Source: Dermatophagoides farinae (taxonomy: Eukaryota > Arthropoda > Arachnida > Sarcoptiformes > Pyroglyphidae). From it: 64,000 nt of DNA. Below are positions 50,884 to 63,627 of the stretch, one piece after another. The stretch lies in assembly GCF_024713945.1 (NCBI RefSeq), contig NC_134680.1:4798001-4862000 (forward strand). The letters are read 5' to 3'. The position numbers and the translations under genes are program-made. A model generated the notes under the pieces. That model did not search any database. It was given only the letters and a program-made list of their open reading frames with translations, and was not told the origin of the DNA. How positions within the stretch are numbered: the stretch's first letter is position 1; each line of letters opens with the position of its first letter.

Positions 50884-52207
50884 AAGGGCACCGGGTGGTT
50901 TTCGGTGAAATCTGCCCCCAAAAATTTTATTTTTTTAAAATATAAGTCATGTCCATTGATGATTCTCGAGATGGTTTTTAGTTCATTCGGTCCACCCACT
51001 TCCGGTAAAATCGCAAAAAACAACGCGAATTCTCCAGATCTCACTAACTATGAGGTGGTGTAAGTCAATTTTTTCTCACGATAAAACTGATTTAATCAAC
51101 ATTTTATTCTGAAAATATCAAAAAAAAATATTTGGTGGAACATGTTCAAAAATCCGGAAGTTCATTTTTTCACCATGTAAGTCTATGGAGTTCATCATGT
51201 GATATCCACAACGTAAGTGTTTATGGTGTTCATTATGTAAGTCTATGATATTGTGCATATTGCAATGGCAATCGATGATAGTCTGAACTAAAAACATCCT
51301 GATACATCGTTGAAGGATTTTATTGTTCATGTATTAAAATGTGTATGATAAGAATCAATCGGATAAAATCTCTGAATCCAATATCCAATACGAAAATATC
51401 ACCAGGTTGCAAAATACTGGATAAGCCATTAGTTTCTTGGAGAAGAACTTTCAATATTTAGGCATCATTAAGTTTGGCGTTAAGTAGTCCTGGAACGAAT
51501 GATTCACCTGATCATGTCCATTAGCCACTCGAATGCTGTACTCAATGATGATGATATGTTGGAATATAATGAATGTAATGAATTATGCCAACAATTGATC
51601 AGTAGAATTGTAGAAACAATAGTACCACATTGTGTATAAATACGTAATTGTTATAGAACATTATATACTTGAATGACCTTTGCTTTACCCTTTTGTATAC
51701 GTTATTTTGTTCTTGTGCTTTTCTTATTTTATTTGCATATCATATACACATTTTAATACATGAACAATAAAATCCTTCAACGATGTATCAGGATGTTTTT
51801 AGTTCAGACTATCATCGATTGCCATTGCAATATGCACAATATCATAGACTTACATAATGAACACCATAAACACTTACGTTGTGGATATCACATGATGAAC
51901 TCCATAGACTTACATGGTGAAAAAATGAACTTCCGGATTTTTGAACATGTTCCACCAAATATTTTTTTTTGATATTTTCAGAATAAAATGTTGATTAAAT
52001 CAGTTTTATCGTGAGAAAAAATTGACTTACACCACCTCATAGTTAGTGAGATCTGGAGAATTCGCGTTGTTTTTTGCGATTTTACCGGAAGTGGGTGGAC
52101 CAAATGAACTAAAAACCATCTCGAGAATCATCAATGGACATAACTAACATTTTTAAAAAATAAAAACTTGGGGGCAGATTTTGACCGAAAACCACCCGGT
52201 ACCCTTT
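50884..52207. mobile_element. Foldback-like element with long terminal inverted repeats
   Basis: Two arms of about 470 bases (left 50884-51350, right 51737-52207) are inverted copies around a 386-base spacer. The outer ends read AAAGGG(C/T)ACCGGGTGG, then TTTTCGGT, then TGCCCCC. The inner 340 or so bases of each arm appear identical, including a 70-codon frame present on the minus strand at 51118-51330 and on the plus strand at 51760-51972. The outer 120 bases differ at several sites. No transposase is encoded. I see no convincing target-site duplication at the borders. The composition is less repetitive than the neighbourhood. It is best described as a non-autonomous foldback or long-TIR element of unknown superfamily; a hairpin-RNA locus is an alternative reading. 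Confidence 0.85.
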
Positions 52208-52320
52208 GGCTAAATCATTGGATTCGATTCAACCATTTCGAATTATCCATGTCTAGGTATTGTCAAAATAGTCGCCAACAATAAATTCATTCGAAAAATC
52301 ATCTGTCACAATCGAACACC

Positions 52321-52349
52321 AAAAAAAAAAAAAAAAAAAAAAAAAAAAA
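52321..52349 (+). repeat. A29 homopolymer, 36 bases after an AATAAA
   Basis: Twenty-nine A residues follow AATAAA at 52280-52285. It starts 113 bases outside the foldback element. A retroposed 3' end is possible. Confidence 0.95.
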
Positions 52350-55300
52350 CATTGACAACAACAACAACAAAAAACTATAATTTCCGTTTTTATTTTGAAA
52401 CTATAAAAAAATAACTACAATTGGTAATGTAATCTGATCTGAACAGCAAAAAAAAAAATCTGCTCAAACTCTGTGTTTGTTTGTTTTTTTTCTAGTACTA
52501 TTATTATCATTTGTTGAATACACAGAAAGATAACCGACAGAAAAAAAATTGATTCGAAAGCTTAATCAACCATTCGAAACTGTGTGTGTGTGTGTGTGGG
52601 TATGTGATATCGATATTGATTGATTGATTTATCATTATCACTCATCCATTCATTATATACAAACCCATGGAAAGAGAGAGACAATTAAATCTAAATCTTG
52701 ATTTAACCGAAAAAAACTATCATCATCATCATCATCATCAAATAATCGAAAAAAAACTAATCGAAAATAAAATTGTGTGATCTCAATCTCGGAATCAAAT
52801 CAAACAGGAACAAACCAAGCCAAATTATAAGCAGCCAAATCATCATCATCATCAAGTAAAGTAAGGTGTAACAATGTCAACATTATTCAGTTTTTTTTTC
52901 TTGATTCAATCTGTATCTGTAATCGATAATTGTAATCAATATATATAAACAATGTTTGTGTATGTGATCGATTGGATAGATTTGACTTGATTGGTATGTT
53001 TGTCTGTTTGTTTATTGATTGTAATCTTTTTTTCGGATGATCGAATATTGTACTACTGGATTTTATTTTTTTTTTCTCTCTATAGATCTATCCAATGTAT
53101 TGACACATTCATTGGATCCAATCACAGCGGTTCGATATCATCATCATCATCAATGATCAATCAAAAAAAGAAGAAAAAATCACTGTAACGGAAACAAGAA
53201 AAATCAAAAATTCTTCCTTGAAGCTCTTCAATTTTTTTTTTTGGTTCTTCATTTTTTTAATTTCATTATAATCAATAGAGATAATCATCATCAGCAGCAG
53301 CAGCAACTATAATTGTAATAGATAAAAAAGAAGAAAGAAAATCAGTTCATCGATTTGAAATGATTAACTACATACACACACACAGTTTCCATTGATTTTT
53401 TTTATTGTTTAAAAATGTTATCGATTCAATTCGATTCGATCATCGATATACAATAATCTATTCTATAGAAAATTAACAAAAAAAAAAAAAAAAAATCTAA
53501 GTGCGTTTTGTTTTTTTTTGTTCTGGAAATGATTCAATAGATCGATTGATCAGAAATCGATCATCATAAACAGTAGCAATATTATCTGTAATCGATCAGG
53601 TTGGCCACCAGATTTTTATAACCGGAAAAAAACGCATCAACAATCAACGATTATCTTCAATCAAAAGTAATAATAATCATCTTAAATCGATTGATTGATT
53701 CAATCATCAACCACATTCAGAACAAACAAGCAAAAAATGGTCCATAAAAGACACAGAAAAAAAATCAGTCAATTATTGGGTGAATGGGTAATAAACACAC
53801 CCAATAAATCTAATAATTAATCTCTCCCAAACATGACCCATCATCGCCAGATTTTCCACAATTATGATCAAATTATACAAAAAAAAAAATTGTTGTCAAT
53901 TAACAACAATGTTTCTTCTCCGCCCCCTTGTATATATCATTCAATCATCGTCACGTGAGTGACACAAAATGATGATAATGATTTACATCATCCACATTTA
54001 TATGATGATGATGCATCATCATCATTCCATCATGTACTTGTATAATTTATCAATAGAAATCCTATAACTTGGGATTTAGAAAATATGTTTTTTTTTGCAT
54101 CCTTCTCTCTCGCTCTCTCTTCATTTTTTTTTTCAACATCACAACTTTGACTTGCAATTTCATTCATTGCATTGATTGCCATGATGATATATAGCTTCAA
54201 TTTGTTTAGTTTATTTTTCTGGTCTAACACATACATACACACACACACACAGTGCACACTTGTTGATATCAAAAATTGATGGAGAAAACATCACATTTAC
54301 AACGACACACATACACACACACACACACACACTCTATATACAAGCAATCGTCAACTGTTTCAAAAAAAAAATTTAATTAAGTCAGTGATAATGATGCTAT
54401 TTATATAAATACCGACATGAGTTATGAAAAAAACAGCAATCAAGAATGTTGATGATGATCATCATCATCAATTTTTCTTCCATAGGTAAAATAATTGTAG
54501 ATCAATATATTACATCACTAGTTTGTCGGTCGATTGGTCGACTGTGAATAACAACAACAATAATTGGCCATTAAAAACAGAATGAAAAAAAAAATAAAAA
54601 TAAAGAACATCATCAATTGATGTTGTCGGTAAGAAAAATTACGACAAAGGCGAGAAAATTCCGGAAGAATTTTGTCATTCAAAAAAAAAAAATTCACAGA
54701 AATAAAAAAAATTCATAGCTAATGATGATGATGATGACCACGAAAGGATTCCGGTCGGAATTTTCTGATCCTTTGTGGATGCGCTTCAATTGTCTTCTTT
54801 TTTTTCTTTTTTTTCGATTGTTTTGTCTGTTTCAAATGTTTTTCCGTTTTTTTAATGTTTTTTTTCTCTTTCTTTCTTTGTCCAAATTTGTTTTCATCGT
54901 AATTTTTCTGTTTTATCTTTTTTTTCTTCTTTTTCTTCTTCATTACTATATAACAATAATAATATTTGTGTGGTCAAACAGATTTCACCCAAAATGAAAT
55001 GAACTGAATAAAAAATTGAAATGAAATGAATTGAGTAGCCAGTAGTTGTGTGTTGATCATCGACAATAATAATATACGGCCCATAATTATCATCGTTCAG
55101 GATGTTTTTTTTTTGTTCTCGTTTGTTCGTTTGTTGTTTTCGGTTAAATTTAAGGTTTTTTTTCCACTTGAAATTTCTCATTTCAAAAGAAGAAGAAAAA
55201 AACGTTTTTGAAAATTTAAAAAAAAAATTTTTTTTCTTGCACTCGTCAAGCGTTATTTTGGGTAAACGAAAACAAAAAAAAAACCAAAAAATTCCGTAAT

Positions 55301-56187
55301 AAAACAACACAAAGAGAAAAAAAACCCACGATAAACAACGCACACACACACACATGCATTCTGAGAGAGAGAAAGAAAAAAAACAATCCAAATGGGAAGA
55401 AATCATCAGCAAAAGAAACAAAAAAAAAACTCCATAAATAAAATCTCACACACACACACACACACACGATACAGAAGCTGTAAATTTTGTCCAGTGAAAA
55501 AAAAAACAACGAAAACATCCATTTGGGTTGAGTTGAAAATTTTTTTTCCAGTTGAAACAAACAAAAAAAATGAATCTATTTCAATGAGCAAAAAAGATAA
55601 ACATATTTATATCAATGTGTAAGCAACAAATTGAACAGAATCCAATTTCATAATCAAATCAATGACTATGTATGTGTGTGTGTGTGTGTGTGTGAAATAA
55701 AAATCAAGATTTTTTGCTCTTTTTCAATTAAACTATTTTATTTTTTTTACGGAACACACACACACACAGTGTTGAATCAGTTTAATCATTTATCACCTGT
55801 GAAAATTAAAAAAAAAAAACAGAAATCCAATATCCACATGGTCCAGATATTTTCACACACAAACGCATACACTATTCTGATAAATCAATCAATCGATTGT
55901 AACGAATCTATTATTAGCTGTAATGATGGGGTGGTTATGGTGGTGGTGGTGGTATATGAGGAATCTATATCTCTCTCTCTCTCTCACACACACTCACTGT
56001 ATTCGATTGTTGACTAATAATAATTTATTTAATTTAATTTTCACTGAATTAAATTAAATTAAGTTTAATTTAATTTCAAATTTTTTTCTTTTTTTCTTTT
56101 CTTTTCAAATTAAATTTCCAGAAATAAGAAGAAAATTTCATTCGATTTTTTTTTCATTTGTCGGAAATTAAATAAAAAGAAAATAAC

Positions 56188-56223
<36 letters not shown>
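56188..56223. repeat. (GAT)12 trinucleotide microsatellite
   Basis: Twelve perfect GAT units, the longest pure example of the trinucleotide that is scattered throughout the window. Confidence 0.97.
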
Positions 56224-56226
<3 letters not shown>

Positions 56227-56616
56227 AGGAAGAGAAATATATATATAAAAAAAACAAATACGATTTTTTAAAAAAAAGCAAGCAATGAACGGATTGGTTT
56301 GGTGATGATCCGAAAATTTTCGGATGGATGATCTAACACCGAGGGCATCACACACACACACACACACACACATTCTTTGAAACGGATTGATCGATTTTGC
56401 AATCAATGAAATTTTTTTTCGTTTTTCAACTGTTTTTTATTTCTGTTGAAGAATTTTTTCTTTTTTGTTTTGTTTTGTTTTTACATTCAAAATATAATGA
56501 AAATTTATGGATTATGGAAATACTTACGCCATCTATTGTTGGCTGTGTGTGTTTTTTTTTAGTTTAAAATTTTTTTTTTTCGTCTCTCTCTCTCTGACAA
56601 AATTTCCATGACGACA

Positions 56617-56619
<3 letters not shown>

Positions 56620-56647
<28 letters not shown>
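56620..56647 (+). repeat. A28 homopolymer
   Basis: Twenty-eight A residues in a row with no polyadenylation signal close upstream. It is probably simple slippage growth. Confidence 0.95.
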
Positions 56648-57594
56648 CGAAGCGGGATAACACACACACACTTTCTTCTAATTAATCGATCGATCAATCA
56701 ATGATAATTACATTATTTTCAAAGTGTCATATACGAGTGTGTCTTGTGTCTTGTGTGTAGGCGTCAATCATATTACAAAAAAATAATCGAAAAAATTCAA
56801 ATAAATTCAAATTCTCATCAATGCATCGAATTTCTTCTATCTAATCTACCTATGTATGTAATAATGTTTTGTGAGTAAAGCACATTTATCGATCCATATG
56901 AAAAAAATGACACATTGATTGTGTGTGTGTGTACTGTGTCAAACATACGAATCGAAATCAGAATCGGTACATGAATAGGGAAAATGTTTTTTTTTCATTC
57001 ATTCATTCATTCACTCACTCTCTACTCATTCTCAGTTTTTTGTTGTTGTTGTTGTTTATTGAAATCGATATTTCTATGTGCATGAATGAATCCATTATGG
57101 TTGTCATTTGTTTGTTTGTTTGTTTCAAAGAAAACGAAAAAAAAACAAAACAAAAAATGAAATGAATGAACAAAAAAAAACAAATGATTCTTGTTGTTGA
57201 AATGTTTTTTCGCTCTATTGCTTAACACAATCATCATCATCATCATCATCGTCATCATTATTATCAAATTGAAATGATGATGTTGTGGTTCGATTCGGAA
57301 TTGTAATGTGTAAATCAATTTTTTGTCATCTCATTTTTTTCTGTTTTTTTTTGTTTGGATTCATATGACCAAATAAATTAAATTTTTTTTCCAATAATAA
57401 AAAAAAAATCAATCATCACTATACATAGTAGTGGTATTGGTGATATGAGGAGAATTTTTTTTTTGGTTTAAATTTTTTTTTTTTTTTTTGAATCATTTTT
57501 TGTTTCTGTTGTTGTCAAAGTTTTCAAATATATATTGTATACTACTTTTTTCTTTTGGTGTGTGTATATATATAGAGAATACATACACAGACAC

Positions 57595-57633
57595 ATCCTG
57601 TGTGTATATAGATGACACACACACACACAGGAT
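57595..57633. repeat. Inverted repeat, ATCCTGTGTGT / ACACACAGGAT
   Basis: Eleven-base perfect arms (57595-57605 and 57623-57633) are separated by 17 bases. It is formed by a TG tract facing a CA tract, each capped by ATCC/GGAT. Confidence 0.85.
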
Positions 57634-60368
57634 ATGGACTGAATTGAATTGAATTGAATGAATGAATATTTTATTTTGATTCAAGTATTTTTTTTTCTTC
57701 TGCTACCGAATCATCGTATATAATGTTTCAAATGTTTCAAATGTTTGTTTGTTTGTTTTTTCTGTCGGTTTGACATACATTTTTTGTTTGTTTGTTTGTT
57801 ATTTGATGTTGATTCGCTGTGGAGTGGAAATAGTTTCCACATTTACACCCCTCTCTCACACACACACACACACATACCCATTAACCACCATTATCAGCAG
57901 ATGTAGGATTAAAAAAAAAATGTTTCACTGATATCAGACAAAAATTAATGTTTTTTTTTTATTCTCGATCCATTAAAGAAAAAAAAATCCATGAAAGTTG
58001 AATAGAATTAAGAATCGTATTGTTGATCAAATATCGAATCCTAGATAGAATAAAGAATGAGAAATATCAAATCAAATTAAGATAAAAACGATTTATATAA
58101 TCATCAATTTTTTATCATCATCATCATCTTACTACTCATATAATGTTTATTTTCTCATAAAATGGATCATCAGCATCGTTTTTGTCAAAATTCCACCCAC
58201 ACCACACACATTTGTAGACAAAACAATTGTCAATAATGGGCGTGTATATCTATATGTGTGTGTGTGTGCATAAAACAGCAAATAATAAGAATTTAAATGC
58301 AAATAATAATAATTAGGTCATTCAATCTCCGGGTTTGAATTTGGTATATGTCTCTGTGTATGTGTGTGTGTCTATGCGATGGTAACATTGACCTTTTTTT
58401 TACGCATTCATTCAATGTTCCAGTTCTAGTTTTATCCATTTCATATTTTCTTGATTCATTGCGCACGATTCTTTCTGCCTACATACACACACACACAAAA
58501 GATATTCAGCTTTTCATCAACACAACAAGATGATGAAAATGTCAACGACAATAATGATAATGTGACAAAATAAATGTCGTTCGTTTTTTTTCGGACCCTT
58601 GTGAAATTGTTATGAAATGTTGTTGTTGTTGATGATGATGATGATGAAACTGAATTTGAAATTAATAATTCGATCCATTTCAATTCTTAGAAATTTTAAA
58701 AATTTTCTCTCTCTCTCTGTGTGTGCTTGTGTGTACCGGGCTTGAACATTGAATTTTGATTGTTGTAGAAAAAAAAATTGTGCCCAATTGGGAGGACTAT
58801 GGAACGGTTCCGTATCGGTGATCATCATTCTTTTTTATCAATGGTTTGTATGTGAATTTTAAAGTGTGAAATGAAATGAAAAAAAAAATTATTCGTTTCA
58901 ATGGATAACCAATAGTGAAAAACACTTATATTTGAAAAAAATAGTAGAAGAAAAGCAAAAAAAAAAAGATTTGAAAGAAATTTAAAATGAAAAAAAAATT
59001 CTTTAGAATTCTTTAATAAAAAAAAAGTGAATGAAAAATGAAGCCAGCTTCTGGAAATCCATCAAACTATTGAACCGACCACAACAACAACAACAACAAT
59101 AACGACGACGACGACCAATCACACACACACACACACACACACATGTGATAGTGGCAAATATATAGAATCCATCAATAATCGAACTATCAATATACCATCA
59201 TATCAATATATTTAGCTTCAAAGATTTTCAAAATACTACCACCCCTTTAAAAAAAAAATTCAGGTTGATCTAGATTCTGTTTGATTCTTTTCTGTTCCCT
59301 ATATATATAGATTCACCCTGTGTGTGTGTTGATTGTGCCGCGAATTTAACACACAAGAATAATATTTATTGACAGCAGAAATGAAAATCGTATGAATAAA
59401 AAAAAAAATATGTGTGTGTGTAGGAAGCGATTACATTGAAGCCACTATGCACATCCGTGTGTGTATGTTTTGTATGTATCATATAACCGAACACGAATTT
59501 TTTTCTAATTTTTTTTTCACAGTGTTTCTTCAAAACTACCAAAAATCGTATGGATAAATGAAGATTCGTTTCATATATAATAAAATAATTTTTTTTTACT
59601 CGTTTGTTGTTGTTGTTGTTGTTGTTGTTATTTCGGTTATATTCTCTGATGAATCCAATTTGTATATTGTTCACATATATAACCTGTGTGTGTGTTTATG
59701 TTCACAGTGTTCGTGGAACTTTTTCTTTGTCGTACGTAGCGCATGTACGTTTTTTATCTTTAAAAATTTTTTTTTCGGGTTATATCATGAATCACACAAT
59801 ATAAAATCACACACACACACACACACAGAATGAAGAATTCATTCGAGGTTATATTCAATGGGCGCATGTACAAATATTATAACCAGAGAAGAAATTATTT
59901 CGGGTCGAATCATCATCATTGGTTGGTCTAGTTTTTTTTGCATTTCTTCTGTTTTGTTTGTTTGGTTCTTGTTGTTGACGAAATCTGGTTTCAAGTTTTT
60001 TTTTCCTCATTTGTCGAATCGATATATTGGTAGTATATTATTACTACTAGAATAAAGTAGTGGTAATAATTTTAAATGGCAGTAGATCGGTCATCTACTT
60101 GTGATATTTATAAAAAATTTTTCCATTCTTCTCTTTTACCACTACTACAACACATATATAATTCATTTGATCTTTGGGCGCCTTTTTTTCCACTGACAAT
60201 ATATAACCAGAATTCTATCTAGTTCAACAAAATTCTGGTTCTCCCGTTTTATTCATATGTTTGTGCGTGTGTTTAGGGCTCAGGTTCGAAAGAAGAAAAG
60301 TTTGAAGACAACGACGACGACAGAAAAACTGTTTGTCTCTGTGTGTGTGTGTGTGTTTGCGTGTGAGA

Positions 60369-60409
60369 CAGAAAAAAAACCTTTGGTTTTGGCTTAGGTT
60401 TTTTTTCTG
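60369..60409. repeat. Inverted repeat, 14-bp perfect arms
   Basis: CAGAAAAAAAACCT (60369-60382) pairs with AGGTTTTTTTTCTG (60396-60409) across a 13-base loop. The arms are mostly A8/T8, so the information content is modest. Confidence 0.85.
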
Positions 60410-61228
60410 ACAACGACAAGAAAAATTGGGGGTAGGCAACATGAATAGATAGAGGAAAAAAAATTCTGGCTTCTGGTTATTGTTATTTAGGGGTATATAT
60501 GCTTCTTGGTTTTTTTTCGAGCTTGTTTCAAAGATTTGATCCAAAATAAAAAAAAAGAAAATTCTTTCTCCCTCTCTCTCTCTCTCTGCGTGTGTGTGTG
60601 TATTACTGATTGAATATTTTCAAATCATTTTTTTTTATTTTGTTTTCTGTTTCATCATCATCATCATCATCATCATTGTTATCGTCGTAAACGGCCACAC
60701 ACAAACACACAGACAGAATGAGAGAATATTCTGCATCTGATTTCTATGTTTAATGTGATGTGTGTGTTTTTATGAACGAAATAGGAGAACAAACACAAAA
60801 ACAAAAATGAAGAATTCAAATTCAAATTGTCTGTGAATCTTAAAAATTCAATGTTTTGCTTTGTCATCTGATAATTTCATCATCATCATGATTTGATTGA
60901 TTTTTGACAACTTTTTGTTGTTGTTGTTGTTGTTGTTGATGATGTTAATGAAAAGTGATACGGAATTGATTGATGTAACGCTTGTTAATGAATGTTAATT
61001 GTCAATGTATTTGTATGCATGCATGTGTGTGCGTGTGTGTGTGTGCGTGTGTGTGTGACACAATCAGTCGCATACGAATCATTTGATCATAATTGATTTG
61101 TTTGATTCAATATAAATCAATATCATCAAAATCAATCAATCAATCATTCATCATCATTAAAACATGACCAATGTGATTGATATACAACAGCTACACAATA
61201 AAAAATAATGGAAACATCAACAACAACG

Positions 61229-61259
<31 letters not shown>

Positions 61260-61937
61260 ATGTGACTATTTCAATGAAAACGAAAAAAAATTGTACAATT
61301 ATGATGATGATGATGATGAACGATAATAACAACAATGATAATTGTGATGATAAATGGCTACAATCATTAATGCCATCACCTTTATTATTATTCGTTGTAA
61401 TTAATTTAATGTTTCTAATGAAATGTGTCCATTATTATTATAGCCAAATATGTTTTCGTATCCAGAATACCAATTATTGATCAATCAACAATAATCGATA
61501 TTTATTGTTCGATCAATTTTGATTGAAAAGAAAAAATCATTTCACGAATTTTGTGTGTGTGTATATATATGTGTATGTGATAAATTCCAATCAACCCGAT
61601 AAGAAAAAAAAAAATTCTACCACCACCACCATCTTGTAATTAATCGATCAAAAAAAAAAAAAAGAATTTGTTTCTTGAAAAGAATTTAATCACAGAATTA
61701 CCATTAAAAAAATGATGGTGACTATTAAATGAACTAAATCTTGAACACTTGAATCTAGAAAAAAAATTACATTTTTTTTCTCATTTTAATATTTCTATCA
61801 TCATTTGACCATTGGCCAAGGTCATTCTAATTCATTGAAAATTCAAAAAAAAGAGAAAAAATTATTAAAATTTTAATTTGATTTCTGATGAAATTGGCCA
61901 TCACTATCACTTCTATTATTGCTCATCATCGTCATCG

Positions 61938-61970
<33 letters not shown>

Positions 61971-62346
61971 CCGTCACCACCATCATCAACAACAACATTT
62001 ATCGACCATTTCACAAAATTCAAATCGAATCATTATTATTTTAATAAGCGATATCAATCATCATCATCATCAAAATCACCGTCCGTATCCATTATTTTAT
62101 CATCAACAAATATCGACAATACTGGACAAACGGATCGAGAAAAGGAAAAGGAAAACAATATTGATATTAATCGGACGGAAATCAAACATCATCATTTTTA
62201 TTTCATTCAAATTTGCATATTCATCATATTCATTCATTAACAATCGACGGAAGTCACCATCATTATCATTATCATTAGCATCATCATTACTATTATTATT
62301 ATTATTATTATTATCAATTTATGATAATAATAATAATAATTATAAA

Positions 62347-63627
62347 ATGACCGGTGATAAGGTCGAAGTTCAAAATGAACCATCATCAATATTAAGTGAT
62401 GGCCAACGTGATGATAGTAACGGTACTGCCCAGAGCCATTCACAACAAAGTAATATCCAATCTAATAATAATAATAATAACAATAACAATAATAATAATC
62501 ACAATACGAATAATAATAATAATAACAACAATAATAATAATAATAATAATACCAATCATAATTGTAAGAATAATTGGTGGAATTGTTGTTGCTGTTGTTG
62601 TTCATGGTAAGAATATTTAAAAAAAAAATTCTTTAGGATTTAAAAATTTCTAAGAAAATTTTCATTTTTTTTTCCTGGGAATTTTACCGGTAACGTTGTT
62701 CGATTCGAATGTTTACGATATGTCTGTCTGTCTGTCTGTGTGTGTATGTGTAGCATATCGATTAAAAATCATTCAGAAAAGAATACGGAAAACAAGGTTC
62801 AATTATCTTCCATCGAAAATTATTTCAATGATGACAATGAGCCTCTGTAAGTGATTTAATTTTCAAATTTTTTGTTTTGTTTTGTTTTGTTGTTTTTATT
62901 AATCAGCGTTTTCTTTTTTTTTTCTTTCTCATGACAAAATCGAACGACAACAACAACAACAACAACAAAAAGGCCTACGATTGAAGAAATCAGAAGTTGG
63001 GCAGATTCATTTGATAAATTAATGAAATGCAAATGTAAATATTTGTTCAAACAATTTTTATTCAAATATTTTTCACTTATTTTCCAAGAAAAATGTGTTA
63101 AATTTTTTGATTAAATATTAATATTTTTTTTTATTCTCATTTGTTTATATATTACTTTCTTTCACTTTCATTCTCGTTCATTGTTTATGATGACCAATAG
63201 ATGGCCGTAAAGTATTTCGTGATTTTCTTAAATGTGAATACAGTGAAGAGAACATAATGTTCTGGTTGGCATGCGAAGATCTTAAACGTGAATCCGATCC
63301 GGAAATGATCGAGGAAAAGGCCCGTCTTATTTACGAGGATTTTATATCCATTCTATCACCACGTGAGGTATGTGTTTTCAAAGTTTTCAATCAAAAAAAT
63401 AAATGCATAAATTGTTTTTTTGTCATTTTTAGGTGAGCCTTGATTCACGTGTACGTGAAATAATCAATAAAAATATGATTGAACCAACACCGAATACATT
63501 CGATGAAGCTCAGTTACAAATCTATACGCTCATGCATCGAGATTCTTATCCACGTTTTATAAATTCACAAGCCTATCGACAACTCGCACAACTGCCTACA
63601 TCAAGTCGTAAAACAAGTGCTACGTAA
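62347..63627 (+). CDS. Regulator of G-protein signalling, RZ type (RGS17/19/20-like)
   Basis: Exons 62347-62606, 62754-62846, 62973-63034, 63201-63367 and 63433-63627 join in phase to 258 residues. RGS proteins speed GTP hydrolysis by G-alpha subunits; the RZ group acts on Gz/Gi and is membrane-bound through a palmitoylated cysteine string. Here the string NCCCCCCSC lies at residues 79-87, its last Cys being made by the first splice. An Asn-rich stretch precedes it. The RGS box runs about 122-240: SWADSFDKLMK, GRKVFRDFLKCEYSEEN, IMFWLACEDLK, ARLIYEDFISILSPREVSLD, AQLQIYTLMHRDSYPRF. These match human RGS17 closely from memory, and the EEN Asn that contacts G-alpha is present. The ATG at 62347 is chosen because the frame upstream is His-rich low complexity, although it stays open to 61888. 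Confidence 0.94.

Larger units (their letters stand above)
52208..62346. other. Gene-poor interval between the foldback element and RGS
   Basis: Ten kilobases with no convincing gene. It contains (CA)n/(TG)n tracts (for example 54311-54332, 55447-55468, 55674-55694, 56349-56372, 59119-59141, 61023-61058), long homopolymers, ATC/GAT repeats and two inverted repeats listed separately. A 90-codon frame at 61208-61480 has a possible membrane segment but no family. The RGS promoter and 5' untranslated region must lie at its right end. Confidence 0.5.

Noticed and set aside
57283-57296. GGTTCGATTCGG resembling a tRNA B box
   Set aside because: No A box or cloverleaf can be drawn around it.
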